From Schizophyllum amplum (taxonomy: Eukaryota; Basidiomycota; Agaricomycetes; Agaricales; Schizophyllaceae): DNA of 64,000 bases. Shown piece after piece: positions 46,132 to 57,653 of this stretch. The position numbers and the translations under genes were made by a program. The DNA lies in NCBI GenBank assembly GCA_007026445.1, contig VDMD01000045.1, positions 124,001-188,000 on the forward strand, in the 5' to 3' direction. The first letter of the stretch is position 1; the number at the start of each line of letters is the position of its first letter. The notes below the pieces were generated by a model. That model made no database searches, was not told where the DNA came from, and saw nothing but the letters and a program-made list of their open reading frames with translations.

Positions 46132-47620
46132 ATGGCTCGACGAAGAAAGACTAGGACGCATCTCAAAGGCGCAGGCGCGCAGGCGGCGGGGGCGGCGGAA
46201 GGCGTCCCCAAATCCTTCGTGATCAAACACGGCCAAGTCGGCACTGCGCTCAACACCCTCGTCCGCGATCTGCGCAAGGTCATGGAACCCAACACCGCCA
46301 GCCGTCTCAAGGTGCGCGACAATTTCTTTGCATTGGATAGTTCTGACCGTCTTGCAGGAGCGCAATAGGAACAAGTTGAAGGACTACTTCACGATCGCAC
46401 CTGCACTTCATGTCACCCATCTCCTTGCATTCACCCTCACCCCTGTCGCCCCCTCCCTCCGCATCGTCCGCCTCCCCGCTGGGCCTACACTTAGCTTCCG
46501 CATCGAGCGCTACAGTCTCATGAAGGACATCCTCGCCGCCTCCCGTCATGCCCGTAGCATCGGCATGGAGTACCTCTCTCCCCCTCTGGTGTGTGTTCTG
46601 CACCTTGTCGGTTCCCACACCCTACTGACCAAATCACCAAGTAGCTCGTCCTCGCCTCCTTCCCACAACCAGGTCCAGATGTACCCCCACACCTGCCTCT
46701 CATCATGAAGGCTTTCCAGTCCGTCTTCCCAGGACTATCGCCAAAGACATTACGCCTATCCTCCGCGCGCCGTGTCGTACTCATCGCATACAACGCTGAA
46801 CGTGGCACGCTCGACTTCCGACACTACGTCATTTCGGTCAAGCCCCAGGGCGTCTCGCGTCGCGTACGCAAGATCCTCGACGGCACCGCGGGCAAGGCTC
46901 ACTCGTCTGACTTCCTCGATCTCGGCAACGAGCGCGACGTCGCTGATTTCTTGTTGCGGAAGCGCGGAGAGGCGGGTCCCGACGGCGGCTACGAGAGCGC
47001 ATCATCTGCTGAGAGCGTGGCTGGCGACGACGCTGATGCAGTCGATCTCGCTGAGGATTATGTTGGCCGCAATAACAAGAAGGGTCAACGGAGGGCTGTA
47101 CGGTTAGACGAGCTCGGGCCTCGTATGGAGCTTCGCCTGGTGAAGATCACGGAAGGACTCCCTGGGAAAGAGGGAGGCGTGATCTACCACGAATTTGGTG
47201 AGTGTGTCCTACATAAGACGGCATATCTGTATTAACATCGCTGCAGTGAAAAAGACCAAGAAGGAGACGGTCGCGCAAAAGGCTGCGCATGCAGAGAAAG
47301 AGAGGGTACGGAAGGAGCGCCGCGAAGCGCAAGAGCGCAACGTAGCCAGGAAGAAGGGCGAGGAAGCTGCGAAGAAGGGCAAGGGGAAGTCGACAGCGGG
47401 CGAGGAGGACGAGGATATGGAAGACGCTGGCGAAGACGAAGACATGGAAGCGGACGAGGATGATGTCGACGCGTGGAAGGATGATGGCGACGAAGATTGG
47501 GACGATGAAGAGGAGATCAGCGAGGGCGAGGATAGCGAGCCGGAGGAGGCAGAGCAGAGCAGCGAGGACGAGCGTCCGCCGCCGAAAAAAGCCAAGCTGC
47601 CCAGTAAGCGGCAGCGTTAG
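46132..47620 (+). CDS. SSF1: Ssf1/Peter Pan Brix-domain ribosome biogenesis protein
   Basis: Ssf1 (PPAN) binds pre-27S rRNA with Rrp15 and Rrp14 in early pre-60S maturation. Four exons (46132-46311, 46358-46588, 46645-47197, 47247-47620) sum exactly to 445 residues. The Brix domain spans about residues 25-290: PKSFVIKHGQVGTALNTLV, DLRKVMEPNTASRLKERNRN, KDYFTIAPALHVTHLLAF, LRIVRLPAGPTLSFRIERYS and HYVISVKPQGVSRRVRKIL. The domain ends RLDELGPRMELRLVKITEG, the sigma70-like motif. The C-terminus is a Lys-rich coil followed by a long acidic stretch and KKAKLPSKRQR. With NSA1 and NOC3 it is the third 60S-assembly gene in the window, but they are not adjacent. Confidence 0.94.
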
Positions 47621-48264
47621 GGTACGATCTATGTATATGTGTATGTCTACTATTGCCGACCACGGTTTGACAGTCTACCTTCCCGCGCAATCTGTGCCAA
47701 CTATACTAGGGGAACGGCGAAAGTTGAACACCATCACGTGCATTGTGCTTCGGAAAATGCCGAATCGGTAAATCCGAACATCACGTCCACCTTCTCACAA
47801 CCTCCTGCCCTTCTCCCCACTGCTTTCCACCGCTGCCTGCGAGCCTCAGCACCCGAGTCCGCCCGTGCGGTGCTCCGCTACCTGCCCACCGGCGAGGATA
47901 CGTCTTTCACTTATCTGCAATCGGCCTGTTTACGCCCTATCGGGCCCCCCGTACTCTCTATCTCGCCACCTGCCACCTGCGAAGCGCGCCCGATTTCTGC
48001 CATTCGGGCCCTCCCAGCCTCCCCTTACCCCAGGTTAAGCAACAGGACCCCCCGTGCTCGCCTTCCCTGCGCCCTCGGACAATGCTTTATCGGCCATCAA
48101 CGTGACTGGGCAAGCGGCCGATTATGTGATAGTCAGCTGGGCGCGCGATATGAAGCACTACTGTATGGCTGGAGCGACGGGTACATATAGTGTATCTCTG
48201 CCTTTTTACGCCCGCGTACGACGGCGACGACGGCCCTCTCCCGATTTCTTTCGTCTGCAGCAGC
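47621..48264. other. Intergenic between SSF1 and the DUF3445 gene
   Basis: About 640 bases. Long frames exist in the C-rich part (47790-48110) but show no family resemblance. Probably the DUF3445 promoter and leader. Confidence 0.5.
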
Positions 48265-49530
48265 ATGCATCCCCTTGCCACATACGGCGCGCCCATCGCG
48301 CTTGCTGCGCTCACTGTCCTCTTCGTTGCCCTCCGCCGCCGCCGCCCCGCGCTCATCGACTACTTCGCATTATCAGGAGTGCCACCTCCAAAACCCCTGC
48401 CTGACTTCGACATCGACACCGCCAAACCGCGCCCCTACCGGCCCTTCCGATGGGCTTACTTCCAACACATGTGTGCGTTTAGCCTGCGCTGCGTACAATG
48501 TTTTTCGCTGATCATACCCATCATCAGCTATCAAGAAGTTAGAGCCTGACTGGTGGCTCGAGCTCGAGTCGACCTACCGCACGCGCATCGCGCAGCGCCA
48601 AGCGCTCCATGTCGTGCACGGCCGCACCATTCTCGACTCGCGCCCGGGAAGCGAAGCAGCGTGCGCCGAGCTCATGCAGATGGTCCTGCAGTGGCTCGCC
48701 GTGCGCTATCCGTCCTGCTTCGCCCTCGACCCTTACAAGCTCGTCTTCACCAATCGGATCCTCGACAAGGAGGTATGTTTGAAGGGCGTGGAGGGCGAGC
48801 AGGCACTCCTCGTGCTGCTTAACCACGTCCCGGAGGACTTCTGCATCACGCTGGAGGACGAAAAGACGGGCCTGTACTACTTCCGCGCGGGTGTCGTGTG
48901 CTCGAGCGTCGGGTGGAACGCGGGGCAGAAGCTCGGAAAGGCCCTGCACGAGATACACGAGCCCGTGCCGCACTATAAGGAGAGAATGCAGATGTCGATG
49001 GACAGGTGCGTTAGAGTGTCTGCTGTGGAATGACTGGCCGCTTACGCCCATATAGGTACTTCAAGAAGATGGAGTCCAGTAAGCCCATCCAGCGCGGCTC
49101 GTGGGGGCTCGAGGTCGGACAGCCGCTCTTCGTGCAGGCGGGCTCGTCCGAGTTCGAAAAGCGCCTTGTACAGGATCCCGATCTCAAGATCGAGGACATC
49201 AATCTCCGCGTGGACTGGCAGACGCTGCGGCGCCTGCCCCTCAGTCGCGCCATCGTTTTCAACTTCAAGGCGCTCTTCACCCCAATGACGGACTTCCGGG
49301 AAGAGCCCTACGTCCCGCACCTCCTACGGCGCGTGTTGATGGAAGGCGACGTAAAGCTTATGGATTACAAGGGCACCGACCATGTCGTGCATAAAGTGAT
49401 TCCCGAGCTGGACGTGTATGCTAAGGAGCAGGAAGAGAAGGGTTGGGTGCCGAAGGATTGGAAGGAGCGCACACTGGATGAGGACCCGTTCTACCCAGGA
49501 TGGGAGAAGCGGATGACCTACGCATACTAG
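48265..49530 (+). CDS. DUF3445 (haem-dependent oxidative N-demethylase-like) protein with N-terminal membrane anchor
   Basis: Three exons (48265-48472, 48528-49005, 49056-49530) sum to an intact 386 residues. Residues 5-24 form a hydrophobic anchor (YGAPIALAALTVLFVALRR) followed by Arg residues, implying a membrane-tethered, cytosol-facing protein. The rest follows the DUF3445 pattern: FRWAYFQHMSIKKLEPDWW, DSRPGSEAACAELMQMVLQW, LNHVPEDFCITLED, GVVCSSVGWNAGQKLGKALH, HEPVPHYKERMQMSMDRYF, RGSWGLEVGQPLF, INLRVDWQTLRRLPLSRAIV and NFKALFTPMTDFREEPYVP. Characterised relatives are haem PAS-fold amine demethylases; activity here is inferred. The 3' end lies 4 bases from that of the convergent WD40 gene. 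Confidence 0.85.
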
Positions 49531-49534
49531 GTAC

Positions 49535-51088
49535 CTAGTCGGAATCTAGCAATTCTGCTAGTTCTGCCTCTTCTTCTGCAGTCATCTCGAACTCAGGCTT
49601 CGCCTTTGCCTTCGGAACCGGTTTAGGTGCCAGTGTGGCTTTTGTTGGTGGGTGCAGCAATTCTGAGGAAGAGTGATGAGCATGCGAAAGTTAGCAAAGG
49701 GACCGTCCTTACCACTCAAGCGCCATTTGCGCAGCGTGTTGTCGAGGCTGGCGCTCACAATCCACGGCTCGACACGCGTCTTCCCGTCCTTGCCAACAGT
49801 CCGACGAATCCACAGCCTGAGCAGCGTCACGTTGTGCCAGTGCGCATCCACCTGGCCAACGAGTTCCGGCTCGTTTGGTGACGAGACATCATACGTACGA
49901 ATCACGTCTCCAGCGGCGGTGAAGAGGTAGGGCTCTGCAATGTCGGTGAGGGCCAGCGGTAAGATCGCCCGGACGCCTGTCGGGTGCGTGATAGCTGGAG
50001 GAGGCTTCGTCTTCGAATCGGCAGGCTCTGCCAACGGGATCATCTGAACACTCTCGTCCGTAGATGCTGCAGAGACGCGTAAGCAACCTTCTCTTGAAAC
50101 GCCATATGCAGGGACCAACCTGTCCACATATACTCTGGTGCGACATGGATGTCGTTGACACCGGTTCGGTGGTGAGTGAATTCCCGTTTGAGAGTACTGC
50201 GCCAGTGCGATGGCTCCGCCTCGGTCTTCCTGAGCTCCCAAACGCGGATGATGCCCATGGTGTCAGCGGTATAGAGCAAAACAGTGCTGTCGGAGTTTGC
50301 TGCAGCGTGCAGGCACTCAATCGGTCGCGTATGAGAGGCGATTGACCCAACGTTGGTCAATGGCTTGCCATCCCTCGCGGATGTAAGGTCCCTGTGGCTC
50401 TTGAGACGGAGTACACAGAGAGCAAAGGTAGAGACCCACCATAATCTCACGATCTTGTCCGAGCCACCGGATATGAGAAGGTCAAGCGAAGGAACGACGA
50501 CGAGCGTCTTCACGAAGTCGGAGTGGGCTTCCGTGGTGGAGATGAGTGTTTTGTCCTTGATGACAATCAACGGCCATTCGAGACTGCCCGGATCGCATAC
50601 TACCTCTGTGTTCCAAATCCTGATTGTCTGCGGGTTCGAAGGTCAGGCGAGCTGCTGGGAGACGCTTCAGAGAACGTACCTTGTCCCAAGAGCCCGAGAT
50701 CAAGATCTGTTTGCCGTCATAGTTGACAAACTCTATCGCAGTGACAGGACCGCCATGACCAGAGTACAGCTGCAGGGTGTCTCCAGTCTGCAGACAGTAT
50801 GAATCGCGCCTACAATGTCGCTGCTACCGCTCACTCACCTCCAAGTCTACTTTGCGAATCTTATGCGAGTTCTCCGCAATCCAGGCATCGTTGCCAAAGA
50901 TCTTGATATCGAGCGGGACGCCCTTGAGCTTGAGCGGGTCACCGAGATCCTTGGTCTCTTCCGCCTTCCGCCTGCGGGCCTCGACTGATGTCGGTCGACG
51001 CGTCGAAGGATGAGCGCGACGGACGCACTTCGTCGGTGACCAGCTGGGCCTCGGAAACAAGGAACTTGGAGGTGTCCGCGCCGCTCAT
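49535..51088 (-). CDS. WD40-repeat protein, specific role not recognised
   Basis: Start MSGADTSKFLVSEAQLVTDE at 51088, followed after a short intron by ARRRKAEETKDLGDPLKL. Recognisable blades are DIKIFGNDAWIAENSHKIRK, LYSGHGGPVTAIEFV...ILISGSWDKTIRIWN, AHSDFVKTLVVVPSLDLLIS with GGSDKIVRLW, ECLHAAANSDSTVLLYTADT with IIRVWELR, EPYLFTAAGDVIRTYDV and VDAHWHNVTLLRLW with ASLDNTLRKWRLS. So at least six blades, with WD-type dipeptides at several ends. The tail is Pro/Lys-rich then acidic (AEEEAELAELLDSD). About 410 residues, about seven exons, no break found. WD40 proteins scaffold many complexes; I cannot place this one. It shares a 182-base divergent promoter gap with the membrane-protein gene. 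Confidence 0.8.
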
Positions 51089-51270
51089 GGTGGGCGTTCG
51101 AATGAGAGAAGAGCGCTGCGATTTGGCGGTTACGATCACGGGCGCTGCTTGCTTCCCGCCGCATCCTCTACGCCGCCAATCGACTAGCTCGCTCACAGTC
51201 TATCGCCCTTGTTCTCAGCATTCTATCGACATCGCTATTCTAGCCGCCGCCGCGCACAGCGACGAACACT

Positions 51271-52269
51271 ATGCCGCACATCGACACGTTCGCCAGATTC
51301 TATCATCGGTCTACCGGCTCGCACGATCTACGCGCCCATCTCCAGCTTCGGAGTACGACACCCGCCGCCTTGGATGAAGCCGAAGCTATCGCCTCGAATT
51401 CTGGCATGTCTACTGATGACTCTATTGGGATCACTCTGGGTATCGTTGCTGGTGCCCTCGTCCTCGTCTATGCTTGCTGCTTCCTCTGGCAACGCTACAC
51501 GCGCCGCCGGGCTTCGCGGTACCATCAATTCTCGACGATAGACTCGCCAGCCCTGAAGTCAACAATAGAGCCGCCTGGTTTCCACGAGAAGGTGCGCAAA
51601 CACTCTGTACTTCATCACTCTACTGACGTGCAGGTATAGCGTCCCGTGTTCACTGCACCTTCCAAGCCCACACCATCCATCCGGCGTCCTCTCTCCGTGC
51701 TTCCTTGGAAGGTCCACAGCCCGTCGCCGCAACGCGCCAACAATCGAATCTCCTTCGTTGGGCGAGCGACGAACCGCCTGTCCGCTATGTTCTCACCTGC
51801 TCGCCGATCCAGACTATGGGCTCCTGATCCTGCGCGTACCGCCCACTCTGGTGTCTCTCCACTCCATCGTCCTGGTGCTCATTATGCCCATCCTCCGATC
51901 TGCCCAAAGACTGCCGCTTGCTGGAAGGTCGCCGATGCCGTGGTCGGCCCTCACCCTAGTGCGGTAGCCCTCGAGGCTCGTCGCCGCGAAGGAGGACTCG
52001 AATGCAAGATGTTCCGCTGGGTCGCTGATCCTTTCACGGGTCAAGTCATCCCTCGCCTCAGGACCGACATGGATGCAGCCTTGGACCGCGTGGTCGTCGC
52101 TTCTCCACAGGAAGACCCGTATCCTGCGCTCGCTCGCTCACTCAGCGGTCCCAAGATCATGGTCACCCAGCCCAGCTCTGAAGCGGTCGTCGCTCTCAAG
52201 GAAAGCAACAAGGTGCTGCTGATCGACCAGCTCTGGCTCGCGCGCAGACGGCTCCGCTGCAATCAATGA
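51271..52269 (+). CDS. Single-pass membrane protein of unknown function
   Basis: Two exons, 51271-51591 and 51640-52269, give an intact 316 residues (intron GTGCGC...TATAG). The N-terminal 50 residues are polar with no signal peptide. One transmembrane helix at about residues 53-72 (GITLGIVAGALVLVYACCFL) is followed by QRYTRRRASR, so by the positive-inside rule the long C-terminal part is cytosolic. That part is Ser/Pro/Arg-rich (TPSIRRPLSVLPWKVHSP, RRSRLWAPDPARTAHSG) with no domain I recognise. This architecture, a Ser/Thr-rich stub, a lone helix and a disordered basic tail, is common among fungal orphan membrane proteins. Probably lineage-restricted. Confidence 0.65.
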
Positions 52270-52591
52270 ACGCCACCCGACGTATGTCAAGCCCCTGCAG
52301 CCCAAGTTCTTCAGTCGCGACCAAACAATCGCCAAGCGGTCTCACATCCGCTTAGCAAAGGCAACGGCCTACTGAACGAGCGAAGGATGCACGTTGGACC
52401 CACGCACAAGGAGAACGCAGGGCCAGGACGAGCACCTATTCGTGCTCAGGCTTTCTGACCGTGGTAGCGTGGGCATAGGACTCGTTCATGTAATATTTGT
52501 GCATGGTTTCTAGACGCATATACGCATCTCCTCCGCAGGAATCTTACCACGACAGAGAGAACCCGCAGCGGGCGCTCCAGTATTCATTGCT
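52270..52591. other. Intergenic, convergent 3' ends
   Basis: About 320 bases between the membrane-protein gene and the GH1 gene, both ending here. No gene seen. Confidence 0.5.
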
Positions 52592-55185
52592 TCAGCTTTG
52601 ATGAGCTGCCCAGAAGTCAGACAGCGCGATCGCAGATCGCTTGTAGGTCCTCTCCAACGTCGTGTAATTGACATGTTGGATTCCGAACTTGGTGCTGATG
52701 CCGCTCCCCCACTCTGCGTTGTCGATCATCGCTACAATGGCATTCGGCGTGAGCCCTCCAAAGCGAGTGTCACGCATGCAGAAAGACGCACCCCAAGCGA
52801 ATATACCAGCAATGGGCACTCCATCCTCGTGTATAGACTGAAGGATTTCGCCCAGGTAGGTCATGTAGTAGTCTGTCACCGAAAGTCAGATTCGGTTCTG
52901 AAATATGCCACAAAACAGAACGCACTCGTCCGGGCGACGTCCTGCTTGATCTCGTACAGCTGCGTCCGCTCGTTCTCAAAAGGCTCCGAGAACCCGAACT
53001 CGGACACATACTGGACTCATAGTCAGCACCAGAATCCACATCGCAACGCAGGGCCGCTCACGATCTTCGGACTCGGCCAGCGTCTGTTGAGCTCGTTGAA
53101 GAGCTCCCGCGCGCCATCCGGCGTCGCTCCCAGCCAATCCGTTCCCGGATCCGACAGCACGCCCGCCGCCCAGCCGGCTTGCGCGTCGTATACCATGTTG
53201 AGGTTGCATTGCGGCCAGTTGGGATCGGACGTATTGCTGACACATGCCGCGACCCCGTTATCCGGCGCGGAAACGAACCAGGACCGGTAGGAATCAATGG
53301 CGTAGAAGTCGGCAGAGCCTGGCGACGGTGGCGAGCCAGGCATCAGTTTCTCACATCGGGGTAGAAGCACACGCAGGCGGAAAAGAAATCGTACCGAGAA
53401 GGTCAGCTTTCTCTTCGTCGGTGAAGCGTGGGAGGTATTCCTCAGGAAGGGTGTCCTTCATGATCTGTGGCCAGTCACCAGTGGTGTAGAGCGGGTCGGA
53501 AAATATGCCGATCTGGAAAGCGGCGTGGCGCTCTACTGCTTCGGCGTCGTCCGTATTGTTTGCGCGCCAGGGTGTTCCACTATCCACACACTACGTTAGA
53601 TCATCTGATAGGGAGTAAGAAAACACCAGCTTACACAAAATCATCGTTTTTGAGTGCAATTTCGCCGGAGATGTTCATGGCGCGGAAGGCTGGCGAGGGT
53701 CAGTCGACGATGAAGCAGGCTCGAAGGGAGTTAAAGCACCTTTGACTGCACCGGCATGTGCTTTGACTGTCAAAGAGGAATCAATTAATGGCTTTAACTG
53801 CACAACCTGCGCTACACGCACGCAGATAGTAAGCGCAATGGAATGGCGCTGTTGACGTATTGACCCCAGCCGCGTAAGTTACATCTGGATCGCGCTAAGT
53901 AAGTATCACAGCCATGAATGAATGAACACGGACTGAAAGGATACGAAGCAATTTGTTCGCAGAACACCCGAGGCTCGTTGAAGGTGTACCTGTAAACCGA
54001 CTTTGAGCAAATCCCGCCATGTGGATGACTTGTGTGCTGACCAGGTCTTGACACGTCCGTTGTACGCGCTGAAGACAGCCTTGGCATAGCTGAGAAGCTT
54101 CAACGAGAAGTCCGTGAAATTAGACAGAGCCACGCACTTGATGAAGTCGTCGACAATCTTAGGAGAGGTAAACCCGCCGTAGTACGCCTGTAGCGCCAGT
54201 GGTGTGTCCCAGTGGACTGAAGGCACGTCACTCCGTGAGCATGCAGAAGAAGTGACTGAGGGGACGTACATAGCGTGACAACAGGCTCGACTCCATATTC
54301 GAGATGTGTGTCGATGACTGTGATGTGTTAACGATTCATCGAGACGCTGTCGATCGCAAACTTACCATCCGAATAATGGTCGACGCCCTCTTGATTGACA
54401 GGGGAGTCTGCGGCTCCGTATGGAAGTATCCTGGACCATGATACTCTGTGCACGTTCGATGCTTTTCTTAGTGACTCAAAACCTGGGCAGACGTACGAGA
54501 ATGAATGCGTGTTCAAGCCTAGTGCAGCGACTCTGGCGGTGTCCATTTTGTATAGATAATAGTTGAGGTCGACAATATCCCCTGTCACTCGTCAGCAAAA
54601 GGGTCGCGCTTCTTTAGCGCTGTTGTGCCACACCTGTAGTATTATCTGCGACACCTCCAGGCTGACGTGACGCCCAATCCCACATGGTCGGGCCCTTGCC
54701 CTCGTCCTTGACCGCGCCCTCAACTTGATATGCTGCGGTAGCGACGCCATACTTGAATCCGGCAGGAAACTTATATTGAGGTAGGATGTCCTTCGGCTCA
54801 GGAGCGAAGAATGCCGGGTAGAGCGGAGGAGGGGGGGAAGGCAGTGCGACGGAAGCTGTCGGGGTCACTGTGGTCGTGAACGGTGGAGCCTCTACAGATC
54901 CTATCTGGACGAGTAGGTTAAGTAGGCAGATGCAGGCGTACGATGCAAGCGACTCACGACATTCCAAAGCTCGTCGAGGCCCTCGGCAGAGTAATCGGGC
55001 TCAATGGAGCCAACGGGAGGGAAATAAGCCCCCGTAGTCGCGGTCGCCGTCGGAACATCAACTACTGTGACAGTCGCGGTAGTAGGAGCCGGGGTTTCTG
55101 TCGTTGATGCGATTGCTGTCTGCGCATGTGCAGCGCGAATTGCCTGCAAAAGGCCAATCCCGACAGTACACCTCGAGATATGCAT
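52592..55185 (-). CDS. Secreted GH1 family beta-glucosidase with Thr/Pro-rich N-terminal extension
   Basis: GH1 enzymes cut beta-glucosides by a two-glutamate retaining mechanism. Start at 55185 with a probable signal peptide ([20 protein letters not shown]). About 100 residues of Thr/Ala/Val/Pro-rich linker follow ([17 protein letters not shown]), likely O-glycosylated. The barrel begins [20 protein letters not shown], then [40 protein letters not shown] and [16 protein letters not shown]. The acid/base Glu is in [12 protein letters not shown], rebuilt across an intron (TG|G). The nucleophile Glu is in [12 protein letters not shown], replacing the textbook ITENG. It ends [20 protein letters not shown] and [14 protein letters not shown]. 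About 13 introns, about 630 residues, no break noticed. Likely extracellular, for cellobiose or other beta-glucosides. Confidence 0.9.
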
Positions 55186-57182
55186 TGCACTTCCGTCGTG
55201 ATGATAGGGTAGATGGAGCAGAGAAGGAGGGATGGCCCATCACCTGAGCTCCATGAACAGCGCACCTTTAAGAGGTACAAAATTTACGGCCGGTGACCGC
55301 AGACGGCATGCGGAGGGCGCGCAGGCTGGTCTCATGACTATCCATGGGATGGATGCCGATGTGTAGCTTGAGCATGATGCAATATGCATGAGTCCTTGAT
55401 CTGAAAAGATGGTCGACTCAGGTCGAGCCATACTTATCGGAATCCCTCGGCGCGGGCGCCGGGGGACTGCGGCATAACCGACGCGTTGAACCGTCTGACT
55501 AGCGACTTTGCCAGTAGGTACAGGGACGTCAAAGGGCTTCACTGTGGAGCTAACATGGTCAAGGTACTATACCTGAGTCCATATTTCACGAGGATGGTAT
55601 GCGACAAGGCTTTGAATTGTTCCAAGCTAGCAGGAAGTTAAACGCCAGTGACGGTTCGGGCGTTTCTGCCGCGACCCATTCGGCATCTCTTCACAACGGT
55701 CATCTGAGGCATTTCTGCATGCAAAATCAAGTGGTCAGTGTACACGGCCGCGTAGTCGCAGGGTGATTTTCAGCTATTTTCAGATAATAGGAATCCAGAC
55801 GTCGACGTTATCCAAAATTCCACTCGCGTACGCCTGATTTTCAGGTGTCTCCTTCGCCAGCTGGATTTCAGGTTTGCATGCACATGCTGCAGCGTTTCAG
55901 CGCTTTCGGCGCCTGCCGTCGTCCAAATCTGGTGCTTCACAACGCCACCCAAGCGCCACCAACCTTGAGACCAAACACAGCCAACAGTGATCGCTGAGTC
56001 AGCACGGTCACTTGCGTGAAACGACAAGTCCCGCCTGAGTCCCGCCGTCTTCTGCCCTTGACGACCATGTCCCTCCTGTGCGCGTCCCAGCGTCCGCCGC
56101 TCTTCTCCCCGCCCGCGATCGCTGCCATCCTTTTGACTCCCTCACCACCGTTATTGTCTGGCCCGAAGTCGAGCCTCGCTTGAACGACGCCGAAGGCACA
56201 TCTGCGCTGGCGTCTGTCCAGTTGGTGACCGCGCGTGCACAGAGGGTTCTGCCCGTGCTGGGGTCGAAGATCAAGCCCCTTGGGTCGGTCGATACCAAGC
56301 TTGACAAAACGTTCCGGCGAGAGAAGTGGGGTCTCGACGTTGTTCGGCCCGCCCGATCCCTTTGGCACTGGCACATTGGCCGGTATTTTTTCCCTTGCCA
56401 GTCGCTTCGCGCCATTAGCGCTTTTCTACAAGTTTACCGAGCGCATGCCGCACTGTCGTCTCACGGCCTGCAGCGGTTGTTATCGTTATACCTGACGTTC
56501 GCGACACTCAGCGTCGCATGCCCCATCGCACCCGTCGGTGGGTTATAGCCTTTCATTTTTATATGTGTCTGCACTGATATATGACCTGCCGGTGAGTGCT
56601 AGCCACGAGCAACGGATTTCGCTGACGACTGTCTGCAGTTATTTGCGCATGCGTTGCCAAGTATCGAAGGTTGACGGACTTCCGGTATGTGGCCTGCTTG
56701 TTCCCATTCGGCCCTTCTGACAATACCAACAGTGTCACCTTCTCTCTCCTCGACATCATGCGTGCAAACCTGGCCCGTACTAACCTGCACCGAGGACAGA
56801 GCAGGGGTCAGATGTTTTCGCCCAGTATCCTGCAGTGCGTAGTATTCAGATTTAGCACACGTAGTATAGACAATATATATATGTGCACGCCCATTACCCA
56901 GCTGTGTGCAGCCGTGCAAGCCAGAGAACAGAAGGGAATCCAGCGCCCCAGCGGCGGTGAACGCGCGCCACGTCCGGAACAACACGAGGCCAACACGTGA
57001 CTTTCTGCACCTGAAATTCACCCGTTCACCGGCTGGAAATCAGGTCGTTGGAAGCAGCTGCATATCCGAATATTTGAATCGTATGGATTTCAGACTTCCA
57101 CGGCCGTTGTGCAGGTGTTGTCGATTCACCCGAAAATCAGGTGTGGACCGCGCGGCCGTGTAGGCAGGCGTGACCAGGCAGA

Positions 57183-57233
57183 TCAAGAGGTCCTCGGAGC
57201 TGCGATCGGGTACATGGATCTGGTCGCGTGCGC
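57183..57233 (+). repeat. Left 51-bp arm of inverted repeat
   Basis: Exact reverse complement of 57603-57653. Confidence 0.85.
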
Positions 57234-57602
57234 CGCCGGTCTCGGACCCGCGGCAAATGCCGTCTGTCACTAGAGTGGTCGCTCAAAGCTCGCGATGACA
57301 CCTGTTTCCACCCAGAGGTAGCGTGTGAAGGATGTGGAATAGTATGTACACCTCAGAGGTGATAAAAAGCGGGGACAAAGTTGCTGTAGGTGGCGGGTCG
57401 CGGACGACTCTCGGCGAACGCCGGCGGTGGGCATTGCTGGTCCTTAAATGGAGCTCACTCTTCCAGCTCTTCTTTGCTCTCGAGGCCTTTGAGCTCAGTC
57501 CTAGGACATTCACGGTGTACTCAAAGGGCAAACGGGCCAGTCCAGCGATGCTGACAAGGCGGCGGCGGGCAAGCGTCCGCGCCAGTGGAGCGCGGCACGC
57601 GA

Positions 57603-57653
57603 GCGCACGCGACCAGATCCATGTACCCGATCGCAGCTCCGAGGACCTCTTGA
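57603..57653 (-). repeat. Right 51-bp arm of inverted repeat
   Basis: Exact reverse complement of 57183-57233. Confidence 0.85.

Noticed and set aside
55240..55542. 100-residue minus-strand open frame upstream of the GH1 gene
   Set aside because: No domain or signal, and it lies where the GH1 promoter is expected.
56008..56548. Overlapping open frames on both strands (about 135 and 156 residues)
   Set aside because: They overlap antiparallel in GC-rich DNA, have no recognisable domain, and no splice pattern improves either. Treated as chance ORFs.
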